64,000 bases of DNA, from positions 124,001-188,000 of the forward strand of contig JAFXQX010000033.1 of assembly GCA_017526745.1 (NCBI GenBank). The letters run 5' to 3'. A program made the translations under genes and the position numbers. This DNA is from Lachnospiraceae bacterium. GTDB taxonomy: Bacteria; Bacillota; Clostridia; Lachnospirales; Lachnospiraceae. Under the pieces are notes generated by a model. It saw only the letters and a program-made list of their open reading frames with translations, ran no database searches and was not told the origin of the DNA. Below, one piece after another: positions 35,976 to 44,344 of this stretch; positions within the stretch are counted from its first letter, which is position 1, and each line of letters starts with the position of its first letter.

Positions 35976-36004
35976 ATTATATCAAGCAGGCGATGAAGTG
36001 TAAA
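35976..36004 (-). promoter_or_regulatory. Sigma-A promoter of the CotH/VTC operon, abutting the start codon
   Basis: On the minus strand TTTACA (35999-36004), exactly 17 bases, then a perfect TATAAT (35976-35981) with TGA before it as extended -10. The first ATG (35968) is 7 bases beyond the -10 box, so the mRNA would be leaderless or start at the second ATG (35956) with a leader of about 13 bases. Confidence 0.6.
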
Positions 36005-36041
36005 CTTGAAAAATGTGAAAAAAGAATGAAGAATCCGCAGC

Positions 36042-37340
36042 CTACATTTTATTCATCACTATCCTTATCCTGGTGCCAAGGTCCTCTCTGGATGTTATCT
36101 CGAAGTGGCCGTTGTGCTTGTCGACGATCCACTTGGCTATGGACAGACCGAGGCCTGTTCCGCCGAAGCTCCTTGCCTCATCGGACCGGTAGAACCGCTC
36201 AAACATATGCTCAACATCGGATTCTTTCATGCCGATGCCGGTGTCCTGGACCTGTACATATACTTCCGAGTCGGATACGAAGCCGACCGAGAGGATTATC
36301 TCATCCTTCTCGCGTGTGTATTTGGCAGAGTTGTCCACAAGTATCCTTACGGCTTGCTTGATAAGGCCTTCATCGGCCATCACATATACGGGATCGGTCG
36401 GACATGAGTACTTGTATATATGTTCCTCGTCGATCATGAGCGATTCCTCATATACGGTCTGCATCATCTCGCACAGATCCACCTGCTCGGGATTGATGAC
36501 AGTACGTCCGGCGTCGCCTCGGGCCAGGAACAGGAGCTGTTCCACGAGATGCTTCATATGATCGGCTTCATTCTTGATCGCATTTATCGACTCATCAAGA
36601 ACCTTTTCATCCTCACGTCCCCATCTGGAGAGCATGTTCGCATAGCCTTCTATAACGGCGATGGGAGTCCTGAGCTCATGCGAGGCATCGTTTACAAAGC
36701 GCGCCTGCTGCCTGTTGCTCTCACGTATGCGCATAAGAAGGTTGTTCATCGCCCTCTCGATACCGAGAAGATCCTCGTCCCCGAATGATAGCCTGGCCTC
36801 CTGGGTAGGCTCCAGGCTAGTTATCTTCTCTTCGATCAGATGGTACTTATCCTCCGACAGCTCCAACTGTGAAAGCGCTTCGACACTTGCTGCCATCTCA
36901 TCAAGAGGTGCGAACATCTTCTTGATGCGGTGCATCTCTCCCGAATATGAGATCAGGTCAAATATGAACTCTAGGAAGAATATCCCCGAGCAGAAAACGG
37001 CTATTACCGCAACCGGCGCAAATATGGCCTCCGATAATATGACCTTTCCGGCATCCGTTATCACCGAATACCTGAGCGTCCGAAGACTTGTGATAAACTG
37101 ACTGAAAGTGTTTATCCCGCCCTCCAGCGGAAACAGGTCTATACGCCTTGTCCTAGTAAAAAAAGAAACGGCCTGATCGGCCATATATTCCCTTGCTGCT
37201 AGCCAGACAACGATCATAACCGCGATCATGAAGATCATCTGCGCAAAATGCATGCCTATCTTCATGCGGACTCGCTGGCCTGCAAGCCGGTGTCTTATCG
37301 ACCTTACCCGGCCCCTTGCATTATTCTGATTTGACGACAT
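36042..37340 (-). CDS. Sensor histidine kinase of a two-component system
   Basis: 432 residues. Two membrane spans (about 30-48 and 106-130) bracket a short outer loop of about 57 residues, so sensing is probably at or within the membrane. A HAMP-like region follows, then the H-box FVNDASHELRTPIAV with His221. The ATPase domain has the N-box (VDNSAKYTREKDE), the G1 motif VQDTGIGM, the F-box FERFYRSDEARS and the G2 motif GTGLGLSIA. It overlaps the response-regulator gene by 20 bases, so it belongs with it. The signal is unknown; the ArlS/CssS-like build suggests envelope conditions. Confidence 0.9.
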   Translation of the reverse strand: MSSNQNNARGRVRSIRHRLAGQRVRMKIGMHFAQMIFMIAVMIVVWLAAREYMADQAVSFFTRTRRIDLFPLEGGINTFSQFITSLRTLRYSVITDAGKVILSEAIFAPVAVIAVFCSGIFFLEFIFDLISYSGEMHRIKKMFAPLDEMAASVEALSQLELSEDKYHLIEEKITSLEPTQEARLSFGDEDLLGIERAMNNLLMRIRESNRQQARFVNDASHELRTPIAVIEGYANMLSRWGREDEKVLDESINAIKNEADHMKHLVEQLLFLARGDAGRTVINPEQVDLCEMMQTVYEESLMIDEEHIYKYSCPTDPVYVMADEGLIKQAVRILVDNSAKYTREKDEIILSVGFVSDSEVYVQVQDTGIGMKESDVEHMFERFYRSDEARSFGGTGLGLSIAKWIVDKHNGHFEITSREDLGTRIRIVMNKM

Positions 37341-38046
37341 ATCCTACTCCTCTGACCGTTTCGATCATTTTGATATCAAACGCTTCGTCTATCTTGGAGC
37401 GCAGGAATCTGACATATACATCAACTATATTTGTCTCGCCCACATAATCGTAGCCGCACACTTTTTCCAAAAGGGTATCCCTTGACAGGACTATGTCCTG
37501 ATTGGAGAGGAAGACCTTGAGCATCTCAAACTCCCTGTTTGTGAGCGTGATCTCCTTACCGTCATAGGTGACCCTGTGCTTTTTCTCATCAAGCATAAGG
37601 CTTTTCCAAACGTAGATCCCGTTTGCGGGATCATGCATGTCTTTGGATCCCTTATCAGACAAGTCACCGCCTCCCGCCTCTTTTACGGGATGAAGCTTTA
37701 ATGCGACCCTCACCCTTGCCAGGAGTTCTTCAATGGCAAAAGGCTTGGTGATATAGTCGACCGCTCCGGCATCAAGGCCGGATACCTTATCCATGACCGC
37801 ATCCCTTGCGGTAAGAAGTATCACAGGGGTCGGATGTGTATTCCCGAGCCTGCGTAAAACTTCCAGGCCGTTAAGGCCCGGAAGCATTATATCGAGCAGT
37901 ATGAGGTCATATGAATTGTTCGTCGCAAGTTCAAGCGCCTCGCGCCCGTCGCCGCTCTTGGACACTTCATATCCTTCGTGAACAAGCTCCAGTTCTATGA
38001 AACGTGCAAGTTTTTCTTCGTCTTCAACGACAAGTATATGTGCCAT
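37321..38046 (-). CDS. OmpR/PhoB-family response regulator
   Basis: The start is the ATG at 38046 (MAHILVVEDEE), seven bases after AGGGGTG; the frame extended to 38130 runs through a hairpin repeat and is not used. 241 residues. The receiver domain has acidic VEDEE (7-11), the phosphorylated Asp52 in LLDIMLPG, and Lys in ITKPFAIEE. A winged-helix DNA-binding domain follows (LTNREFEMLKVFLSN through VDVYVRFLRSKID). It is the partner of the kinase encoded downstream. It has a somewhat long linker between domains, with a Gly/Ser/Asp-rich stretch. Confidence 0.92.
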   Translation of the reverse strand: MAHILVVEDEEKLARFIELELVHEGYEVSKSGDGREALELATNNSYDLILLDIMLPGLNGLEVLRRLGNTHPTPVILLTARDAVMDKVSGLDAGAVDYITKPFAIEELLARVRVALKLHPVKEAGGGDLSDKGSKDMHDPANGIYVWKSLMLDEKKHRVTYDGKEITLTNREFEMLKVFLSNQDIVLSRDTLLEKVCGYDYVGETNIVDVYVRFLRSKIDEAFDIKMIETVRGVGYVVKSE

Positions 38047-38062
38047 TACTTCACCCCTATAG

Positions 38063-38147
38063 GAGACTCGCGCATTAGGATCGACTGACGTCGATGGGCG
38101 CTCGTCGTGCAGTAAGGAATCCTCCCGCAAGTGGGTCCCTCCTTACA
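38063..38147 (-). repeat. Post-stop hairpin repeat, copy 1 (two hairpins)
   Basis: About 85 bases that match 40592-40675 over most of their length. Hairpin A has an outer stem GTAAGGA/TCCTTAC (38112-38118 with 38140-38146) around a CCC...GGG inner stem; the TAA stop of the DUF4342 gene lies inside its arm. Hairpin B is ATCGAC/GTCGAT (38080-38085 with 38090-38095). There is no T-run, so it is not an ordinary terminator. It lies between the DUF4342 gene and the response regulator. Confidence 0.7.
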
Positions 38148-38652
38148 GCATATTATTATATCCTTCCTTTACCTTCTCAGCGGCCTCGGACACCTTTTCA
38201 CATACATCGTTTGCGGCCTTCATCTCGTCAACGCCCTTGAAGCTGTATCTGCATCCGAGGAAAAGTGCCACTATCATTGCGATAAGGGTTACATGCCATG
38301 TCAGTATCAGGATTAGGATGAATACCCATATGGGAATGTTGACGATCACCTCATCCTTGTGCTCGACAACGAAGCTGTTCTCACATGATTTGTGCCAGAG
38401 AACTTTCAGCTTATCGGTAAATGCGTTTCCGCGCTTTCTTTCTTTTTTCTCGGGCTGATCCACCACCAGAAGGTCGGTATTGTCATCCTTTGTGCTGTAG
38501 GTCTCTTTTTTCTCCTCAGCCTTCCCCTGCTTCTCGAGAAGGATCATCGCATCGAGAAGATCCCCGTTTGCCTCTTCAAGTGCAGCCTTTGCCTCTTCAA
38601 AGGAAACGTTTGCCTTTTCCCTGAGCTTTTCAACTTTTTCGAAATTATCCAT
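38143..38652 (-). CDS. DUF4342-type membrane protein with N-terminal UBA/TS-N-like domain
   Basis: The start is the ATG at 38652 (MDNFEKVEKL), eight bases after GGTGG; an ATG six bases upstream is also possible. 169 residues. Residues 1-42 form a UBA/TS-N-like helical bundle (NVSFEEAKAALEEANGDLLDAM). A charged linker follows, then a DUF4342-like part (LWHKSCENSFVVEHKDEVIVNIPI) with one or two membrane spans (about 100-130) and a short amphipathic tail. It lies upstream of the two-component genes and may be co-transcribed with them. The function is unknown; a cytosolic or membrane sensor role is only a guess. Confidence 0.7.
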   Translation of the reverse strand: MDNFEKVEKLREKANVSFEEAKAALEEANGDLLDAMILLEKQGKAEEKKETYSTKDDNTDLLVVDQPEKKERKRGNAFTDKLKVLWHKSCENSFVVEHKDEVIVNIPIWVFILILILTWHVTLIAMIVALFLGCRYSFKGVDEMKAANDVCEKVSEAAEKVKEGYNNML

Positions 38653-38767
38653 TATCATTTCCACCTTTCTCCATTGTAACTGTACATATTTGCGGCCGGG
38701 ATTCTGCTGTCTGTCCCCTGCCTTACATGGCACAGTATAGAGAAAGATCTTTAAATCATCTTTTATG

Positions 38768-38785
38768 AATGATTAAAAAATCATT
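38768..38785 (-). terminator. Weak AT-rich hairpin after aspS
   Basis: AATGATT (38768-38774) pairs with AATCATT (38779-38785) around a 4-base loop, about 14 bases beyond the aspS stop, with further T-rich sequence. The stem is only A/T-rich with one G-C pair per side, so termination would be weak. It is the only candidate before the DUF4342 gene. Confidence 0.25.
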
Positions 38786-38798
38786 AAACAGTATTAAA

Positions 38799-40562
38799 TC
38801 ATTCCTTATCTTCTTCGATGATCGCAATGTGCACATCGTCGAGCTGCTTCTTATCAACTGTTGAAGGTGCGCCCATCATCACATCCATTGCCATCTTGTT
38901 CATCGGGAACGGGATGATCTCCCTTATGCTCTCCTCGCCGGCAATGAGCATGACCATTCTGTCAACGCCCGGAGCGATGCCCGCATGCGGCGGTGCCCCG
39001 TAGCAGAACGCATTGTACATCGCGGGGAACTTGGCCTTGACATCTTCTTCGCCGAGTCCCACAAGAGAAAATGCCTTGACCATTATCTCGGGGTCGTGGT
39101 TTCTGACCGCACCCGATGAGAGCTCAACCCCGTTACATACGAGGTCGTACTGGTAAGCAAGTATCGAGAGAGGATCATTGTTCTCAAGCGCTTTCATCCC
39201 GCCCTGCGGCATCGAGAAGGGGTTGTGGCAGAACTCGAGCTCTCCCGACTCCTCTCCGATCTCATACATCGGAAAATCAACTATCCAGCAGAATTCATAG
39301 CAGTCTTTCTTCATATGTCCTTCGGAAGCTTCTCCGAGAAGTTTCCTGAGAACTCCGGCGCACTTTATCGCATCCTTTTTTGCCCCTGCGCTAAGTCCTA
39401 CAAGGCATCCCTTATCAAGTCCCAGCTTTTCGATAACTTCCTGCTTCTTATCCTGCAGGAACTTTGCGACTCCGCCGACGATCTCGCCGTTCTCATCCAG
39501 TCTGAACCAGAAAGGCTTGAATCCACTTATCGTCTCGGTATCGGCCATTATGCCGTCTATCACTTTTCTTGAAGCATTAAAGCCCGATACAACAACAGCC
39601 TTTACAGTCTGTCCTTCAAAAGGCCCGAATCCCGTACCCTGCATCAGATCCGATACATCGGTGACCATAAGGTCTATGCGAAGGTCCGGCTTGTCGGTGC
39701 CGTATGTTTCCATGGCATCCTTATATGAGATCCTCTTAAAGGGTGCAGAAGATGCCGTATCGTATTTTCCGTATTTTGCAAATACCGGCGGCAGAACATC
39801 TTCGATAACATCAAAGACATCCTCCTGATCGGCAAATGCCATCTCCATGTCGAGCTGGTAGAACTCGCCCGGCGACCTGTCGGCCCTTGCATCCTCATCC
39901 CTGAAGCACGGTGCGATCTGGAAATACCTGTCAAATCCGCTCGTCATGAGTATCTGCTTGAACTGCTGGGGCGCCTGCGGAAGGGCATAAAACTTGCCCG
40001 GATGATTCCTTGACGGCACGAGATAATCCCTTGCGCCTTCGGGAGATGAACACGTAAGGATCGGTGTCGTGATCTCGAGAAAATCATGAGCCGTCATTCT
40101 CTGTCGAAGCTCAGCCACTATCCTGCTTCTAAGTACGATATTATCCCTTACTGCGGGATTTCGAAGGTCGAGGTACCTGTATTTAAGCCTTACGGCTTCA
40201 TCGGCTTCCCTGGACCTTGCCACTTCAAAGGGAAGTTCGTTATATATGCACTTCCCAAGTACCTCGATGGATTCGGGAACAACCTCGATATCACCGGTTG
40301 CGATGTCGGGATTTTTATTGGAACGCTCCCTGACGACTCCGGTTATCGAAAGCGTCGATTCGTTGTTTACGCCGGACAGTTTGTCCATCATCTCTTCGGT
40401 CTCGATTACCGCCTGAGTGATCCCGTAAAAATCGCGAAGGATCAGGAATCCCAAGTTTTTGCTGACCTTTCGCATATTGTCGTACCATCCGACTAAAGTC
40501 ACCTTCTCGCCGACGTTTGCGATGGTAAGTTCGTTGCAGTTGTGTGTTCTACCTTGTGTCAT
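38799..40562 (-). CDS. aspS: Aspartyl-tRNA synthetase (bacterial type)
   Basis: 587 residues, the normal bacterial length with the GAD insertion. The OB-fold anticodon domain opens at VTLVGWYDNMRKV. Class II motifs follow: VRLKYRYLDLRNP, FLEITTPILT (motif 1), QAPQQFKQILM and FQIAPCFRDEDARADR (motif 2), and GIAPGVDRMVMLIAG (motif 3). It charges tRNA-Asp, and may also charge tRNA-Asn if the genome lacks AsnRS, which cannot be judged here. AGGAG lies seven bases before the ATG. It follows the Trk genes after a hairpin repeat, an uncommon neighbourhood. Confidence 0.97.
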   Translation of the reverse strand: MTQGRTHNCNELTIANVGEKVTLVGWYDNMRKVSKNLGFLILRDFYGITQAVIETEEMMDKLSGVNNESTLSITGVVRERSNKNPDIATGDIEVVPESIEVLGKCIYNELPFEVARSREADEAVRLKYRYLDLRNPAVRDNIVLRSRIVAELRQRMTAHDFLEITTPILTCSSPEGARDYLVPSRNHPGKFYALPQAPQQFKQILMTSGFDRYFQIAPCFRDEDARADRSPGEFYQLDMEMAFADQEDVFDVIEDVLPPVFAKYGKYDTASSAPFKRISYKDAMETYGTDKPDLRIDLMVTDVSDLMQGTGFGPFEGQTVKAVVVSGFNASRKVIDGIMADTETISGFKPFWFRLDENGEIVGGVAKFLQDKKQEVIEKLGLDKGCLVGLSAGAKKDAIKCAGVLRKLLGEASEGHMKKDCYEFCWIVDFPMYEIGEESGELEFCHNPFSMPQGGMKALENNDPLSILAYQYDLVCNGVELSSGAVRNHDPEIMVKAFSLVGLGEEDVKAKFPAMYNAFCYGAPPHAGIAPGVDRMVMLIAGEESIREIIPFPMNKMAMDVMMGAPSTVDKKQLDDVHIAIIEEDKE

Positions 40563-40591
40563 GGATTTGCTCCTTTTCTATATCACTGTAT

Positions 40592-40675
40592 GAGACTCGC
40601 CAATTAAATCGACTTCGTCGATGAAGGCTCGTCGTGTAGTAAGGAATCTTCCCACTTCGTGGGCCCCTCCTTACA
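40592..40675 (-). repeat. Post-stop hairpin repeat, copy 2 (two hairpins)
   Basis: Matches copy 1 in sequence and in both stems. Hairpin A has GTAAGGA/TCCTTAC (40639-40645 with 40668-40674) around CCCAC/GTGGG (40651-40655 with 40659-40663). Hairpin B has ATCGAC/GTCGAT (40608-40613 with 40617-40622). Loops differ from copy 1 while the stems are kept. It starts five bases after the trkH stop and ends about 30 bases before the aspS start. Confidence 0.7.
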
Positions 40676-40679
40676 ACAA

Positions 40680-42122
40680 CTATCTCTGCCTTCTCCACGT
40701 GGTGGGCATAAATATCAGCAGCATCGGGAACAGTTCGAGACGTCCCGCAAGCATGTCGAACATCAGCACATACTTGGCAAATGCCGAAAACTGGGAATAA
40801 TTCCCGGTAGGGCCGACCATCTTCAGGCCGGGTCCGATATTGTTGAATGTCGCGATGACAGCCGTCACCGTGGAAGTAAAATCTTTGCCGTCAAATGCCA
40901 CGAGGAGCACTGACAGCGCAAATATCGTAAAGTAAGTAAGGAAATACACGTTGACCCCGCGAAGGACCGCATGCTCGATCGGCTTATTTTCAAACTTCAG
41001 TATGCGGACGCTCCTTGGATGAACGAGATGCTCGAACTCTTTTTTGATCGTCTTGAACCCGATGACGATACGGCTGACCTTGATACCGCCTGCGGTAGAG
41101 CCTGCACATCCGCCGATGAACATAACGAGCAGCAGCATGGTCCTCGAAAAGTTCGGCCACCTGTCAAAATCGGCCGTTGCAAAACCCGTGGTCGTCATGA
41201 CCGATGCAACGTTAAACAGGCTGTGGTGTATGACCTCGCCTATTGTCGGGAACATATGCCTGATATTTATCGCAACAAGGACGACAGCCGTCGCATATAT
41301 GGACAGATATGCGATGACCTCCTCGCTCTTTACGGCATCTTTTATCTTTTTGGCTACTATCAGGAAATAAACGTTGAAGTTCGCACCGCACACGATCATG
41401 AAGAAGGTTATGATACCCTGCTGGAGCGCAGTATATGCGGCACATCCGTTGTTTGTGACCGCAAATCCGCCGGTGCCCACGGTACCGAACGTTATAACGG
41501 CCGCATCAAATACCGGCATTCCCGTAAGGGCTAGAACGACCATCTCCGTTATGGTGATCGCTATATAGATAAGATAGAGTATCTTGGCTGTTGATTTTAC
41601 CCTCGGTACGAGCTTTCCGACCGAAGGGCCGGGGCTCTCCGCTTTCATAAGGTAGATGTTCTCGCCGCTGGCCCCGGGAAGGAGCGCCAGGACGAATACC
41701 AGGATGCCCATGCCGCCTACCCAGTGGGTAAAGCTCCTCCAGAAGAGGACGCCCTTGGGAAGCGATTCAACTTCGGTAAGTATGCTGGCTCCGGTCGTCG
41801 TAAACCCGGATATGGTCTCAAAGAGCGCATCGGTAAATCCGATATGCCCGACCGCATGCCATAAGGGGATCGATCCGAATATCGACATGAGTATCCACGA
41901 GAGTGCGACCGCAGTTATGCCCTCGCGGGTATAAAACGACACATTCTTGGGCCTTCTGAAGCTCAGGAGCAGTCCCACGAGAAAGCTTATGGCAACCGCC
42001 GCAGCCAGATAAATCCATTCCGACTCGAGATAGATCACGGATACAAGTGTCGGCAAAAGCATCAGCGCCGCTTCTATGCGAAGGACTCTTCCGACGAAAA
42101 ATGCGACCATTTTCCTGTTCAT
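40680..42122 (-). CDS. trkH: Potassium transporter membrane subunit TrkH/KtrB-type
   Basis: 480 residues with about ten membrane spans in four M1-P-M2 repeats. The selectivity loops are visible as ISGFTTTGASIL, FGTVGTGGFAV, MTTTGFATAD and FNNIGPG, each with the central Gly of the filter; FIGGCAGSTAGGIK is the typical loop after the third filter. It carries K+ inward, gated by the TrkA protein encoded directly upstream (ATGA overlap). The length and pore motifs are complete. A hairpin repeat follows the stop. Confidence 0.95.
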   Translation of the reverse strand: MNRKMVAFFVGRVLRIEAALMLLPTLVSVIYLESEWIYLAAAVAISFLVGLLLSFRRPKNVSFYTREGITAVALSWILMSIFGSIPLWHAVGHIGFTDALFETISGFTTTGASILTEVESLPKGVLFWRSFTHWVGGMGILVFVLALLPGASGENIYLMKAESPGPSVGKLVPRVKSTAKILYLIYIAITITEMVVLALTGMPVFDAAVITFGTVGTGGFAVTNNGCAAYTALQQGIITFFMIVCGANFNVYFLIVAKKIKDAVKSEEVIAYLSIYATAVVLVAINIRHMFPTIGEVIHHSLFNVASVMTTTGFATADFDRWPNFSRTMLLLVMFIGGCAGSTAGGIKVSRIVIGFKTIKKEFEHLVHPRSVRILKFENKPIEHAVLRGVNVYFLTYFTIFALSVLLVAFDGKDFTSTVTAVIATFNNIGPGLKMVGPTGNYSQFSAFAKYVLMFDMLAGRLELFPMLLIFMPTTWRRQR

Positions 42123-43480
42123 GCGAGAATGTCCTCCAGATCGTTAAGACCGAGCCTGCCGCTTACGATAACTACAAAATCACCTTTTTCGATCACGCTT
42201 GTTCCGTCTGGGATAATGGCTTTATTACCCTTTACGATGCAGGCGATGATGATATCGGGCTTAAGGTTGAGCTCGCGAAGGGACCTTCCGACCACCTTTG
42301 AGTCATCCCTTACCCTAAATTCCAGTGCCTCGGCTCTTCCCTTTGCGATCTTGTAAAGGGTCTCGACATTACTGCTGCCGCGGCTGTTATTGAGTGCACG
42401 GACGAACCTTACGATATGGTCGCTCGTGATGCTGTTTGGATTGATGATACTGCCGATATCAAGGCCGGCGATGGTCTCCTCGAACGTGATCCTGTTGATC
42501 TTGGTCAGAAGCTTTGCCTTGCTGATGCTCTTCTCGTAAAGGGACAGGAGGATATTTTCCTCGTCGATGCCGGTAAAGTTTCCGACCGCATCGACTACGC
42601 TTATCCCTTCCTCGTCAAGTATCTGCTTATCCGTGCCGTCACCGTTTATGATCACGGCATGAGGGAGCATCTCCGAAAGTGACTGGCATTTTTCAAAGTC
42701 CTGCTCGATGATCTTGACGCTGATCTTCGTCTCTTCAAGCATCTTGGCAATGTAATAGCTCATCTTGCCGCCGCCGATCAGCATGATCGATCTTACGGCA
42801 TTCGAGATCTTCGTTCCGCTTGCCTTGAAGAATGCCGATGCCACCGAATGCGGTGCGATAAACGATACGGCATCTCCTGCCAGGATCGTAAAATCACCGT
42901 GCGGGATCAGCAGTTCATCCCCGCGCTCAACCGTGCATATGAGCACCCTGCAGCCAAGCTTTGAATCCATGTCGTGAAGACGCAGACCGTCAAGCTTTGA
43001 TCCTTCCGGTACAGTAAGCTTTATGAGTTCGACCCTTCCTCTTGCAAACGTATCGACCTTTGTTGCGGAAGGGAATTTGATGATCCTGGCTACCTCGGCT
43101 GCCGCAGCCTGCTCGGGGTTTATTACCATGGAAAGGTTCAGTTCGTCCCTGATATAGCGCATCTCATTGAAGTATTCAGGGTCCCTGATCCTTGCTATAG
43201 TCTGGCAGTTTCCGGCCTTCTTGGCGATAAGGCAGCAAAGGAGGTTCAGCTCATCGGAGTTGGTGGTTGCTATAAGGATATCCGCATCCTTGACGCCCGC
43301 CTCCCTCTGGGTGGAGACACTTGCGCCGTTTCCTTCAACACCGAGTACGTCGATATGCTCCGAGAGGAACTTGAGCTTCTCCTGGTGTCTGTCGATTATC
43401 GTAATGTCGTGGCCTTCCTGGTTAAGGTGCTCGGCAAGGGTCGATCCGACCTTACCGCAGCCGACTATGATGATCTTCAT
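42119..43480 (-). CDS. trkA: Potassium channel regulatory subunit TrkA (two RCK units)
   Basis: 453 residues, the duplicated form: two NAD-binding Rossmann domains (VGCGKVGSTLAEHL near residue 5; LIGGGKMSYYIAKML near 230), each followed by a TrkA-C domain (about 140-220 and 370-450). It binds nucleotides in the cytoplasm and gates the TrkH pore. GxGxxG is intact in the first unit and altered (GGGKM) in the second. AAAGG stands seven bases before the ATG. It is the first gene of trkA-trkH-aspS, which follows an intrinsic terminator. Confidence 0.95.
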   Translation of the reverse strand: MKIIIVGCGKVGSTLAEHLNQEGHDITIIDRHQEKLKFLSEHIDVLGVEGNGASVSTQREAGVKDADILIATTNSDELNLLCCLIAKKAGNCQTIARIRDPEYFNEMRYIRDELNLSMVINPEQAAAAEVARIIKFPSATKVDTFARGRVELIKLTVPEGSKLDGLRLHDMDSKLGCRVLICTVERGDELLIPHGDFTILAGDAVSFIAPHSVASAFFKASGTKISNAVRSIMLIGGGKMSYYIAKMLEETKISVKIIEQDFEKCQSLSEMLPHAVIINGDGTDKQILDEEGISVVDAVGNFTGIDEENILLSLYEKSISKAKLLTKINRITFEETIAGLDIGSIINPNSITSDHIVRFVRALNNSRGSSNVETLYKIAKGRAEALEFRVRDDSKVVGRSLRELNLKPDIIIACIVKGNKAIIPDGTSVIEKGDFVVIVSGRLGLNDLEDILA

Positions 43481-43524
43481 TTAATAACCTTTCTTCCTGC
43501 TGCCGGGAATGATTTCATGTGCAT

Positions 43525-43560
43525 ATAAAGAGTCGGAACAAAACTGTCCCGACTCTTTAT
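43525..43560 (-). terminator. Rho-independent terminator after the DUF5067-like gene
   Basis: A perfect 12-bp stem, ATAAAGAGTCGG (43525-43536) with CCGACTCTTTAT (43549-43560), and a 12-base loop, about 20 bases beyond the stop at 43580. T-rich ends follow on the minus strand. It separates this gene from trkA. Confidence 0.75.
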
Positions 43561-43579
43561 GATCGCTTAGCCTGCCTGA

Positions 43580-44251
43580 TCAGCTGATGGGGATCTCTGT
43601 GGATCCGATATCCTGGAATGTTGAATAATTGTCATGTATCGTAAGCGTGAGCGGGCTCGTCTGGTCGGACAGTTTAAATGCATATGCGCAGTCAACCGAC
43701 TGACCGCCTGAAACCTGCATATCCTTGTTTGCGATCTCTGCAGGGGTATCCGTAAGGTTCGTATCCTCCGGACAATCCGTTCCGTTCTGCTTGACGCTTG
43801 CAGGGAACACCGCACTCATCGCAAGCGGTGTATCGGTCTTGTTCACGAATGTGAAATAAACGACCGCCGCTGTTTCGTTATCGGCATCCATGACCAGCTG
43901 AACCTTGGTACATGTAAGAGTAAAGTCTTCGCTCTCAACGTTTACTCCGTTCGATCCGCCCGATGCCTGCGATCCTTCAGCGCTTTCCGTTGAAGCTGTA
44001 TCCGGTCCGGTATCATCGATCTTACCCTTAAGTACGAAGAATCCTATAAGAAGGCCTATGAACACAACGATCTCGGCAACAAGTATGATGATCGAAGTCA
44101 TATCGTTCTTCTTCCTGTGCCTTGCCGGTGCTGTCCTTGAATGAGACCTGCCTGCCGGCTCGCGCCTTCCCGCAGGACGTGCCGCACGCTGGGGGCGCTC
44201 ACGGACTTCCTCGTCCTGAAATTCAAAATCCAGATCTAAGTCTCTTGGCAT
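43580..44251 (-). CDS. Membrane-anchored DUF5067-like protein
   Basis: 223 residues. Residues 1-48 are cytoplasmic, rich in Arg, Pro and acidic residues (EEVRERPQRAARPAGRRE). One membrane span runs about 51-73, then a Ser/Gly linker. An extracytoplasmic beta domain from about 105 (LTCTKVQLVMDADNETAAVVYFTFVNKTDTPLAM) is of the immunoglobulin-like DUF5067 type often seen on clostridial surfaces. It has its own promoter and terminator. Function unknown; binding of cell wall or protein is typical for such folds but not shown. Confidence 0.65.
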   Translation of the reverse strand: MPRDLDLDFEFQDEEVRERPQRAARPAGRREPAGRSHSRTAPARHRKKNDMTSIIILVAEIVVFIGLLIGFFVLKGKIDDTGPDTASTESAEGSQASGGSNGVNVESEDFTLTCTKVQLVMDADNETAAVVYFTFVNKTDTPLAMSAVFPASVKQNGTDCPEDTNLTDTPAEIANKDMQVSGGQSVDCAYAFKLSDQTSPLTLTIHDNYSTFQDIGSTEIPIS

Positions 44252-44293
44252 AATAGTACTCCTTTATGACATATAAATGTATACACTCTAACT

Positions 44294-44322
44294 ATTTTAT
44301 TCTCATTGAGCCAAAAAATCAA
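44294..44322 (-). promoter_or_regulatory. Sigma-A promoter of the DUF5067-like gene
   Basis: On the minus strand TTGATT (44317-44322), exactly 17 bases, then TAAAAT (44294-44299). It lies about 43 bases before the ATG at 44251, which has AAAGGAG upstream. Good spacing, good -10. Confidence 0.55.
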
Positions 44323-44344
44323 GTAAAATCACGCATCCCGACGC

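Noticed and set aside
35699-36361. A plus-strand frame crossing the rfbG to histidine-kinase gap
   Set aside because: It covers the promoter and both flanking genes in antisense; Cys/Arg/Ser-rich translation typical of non-coding frames.
38047-38130. N-terminal extension of the response regulator back to 38130
   Set aside because: It would translate through the hairpin repeat, and the ATG at 38046 has a proper ribosome site and the conserved receiver start.
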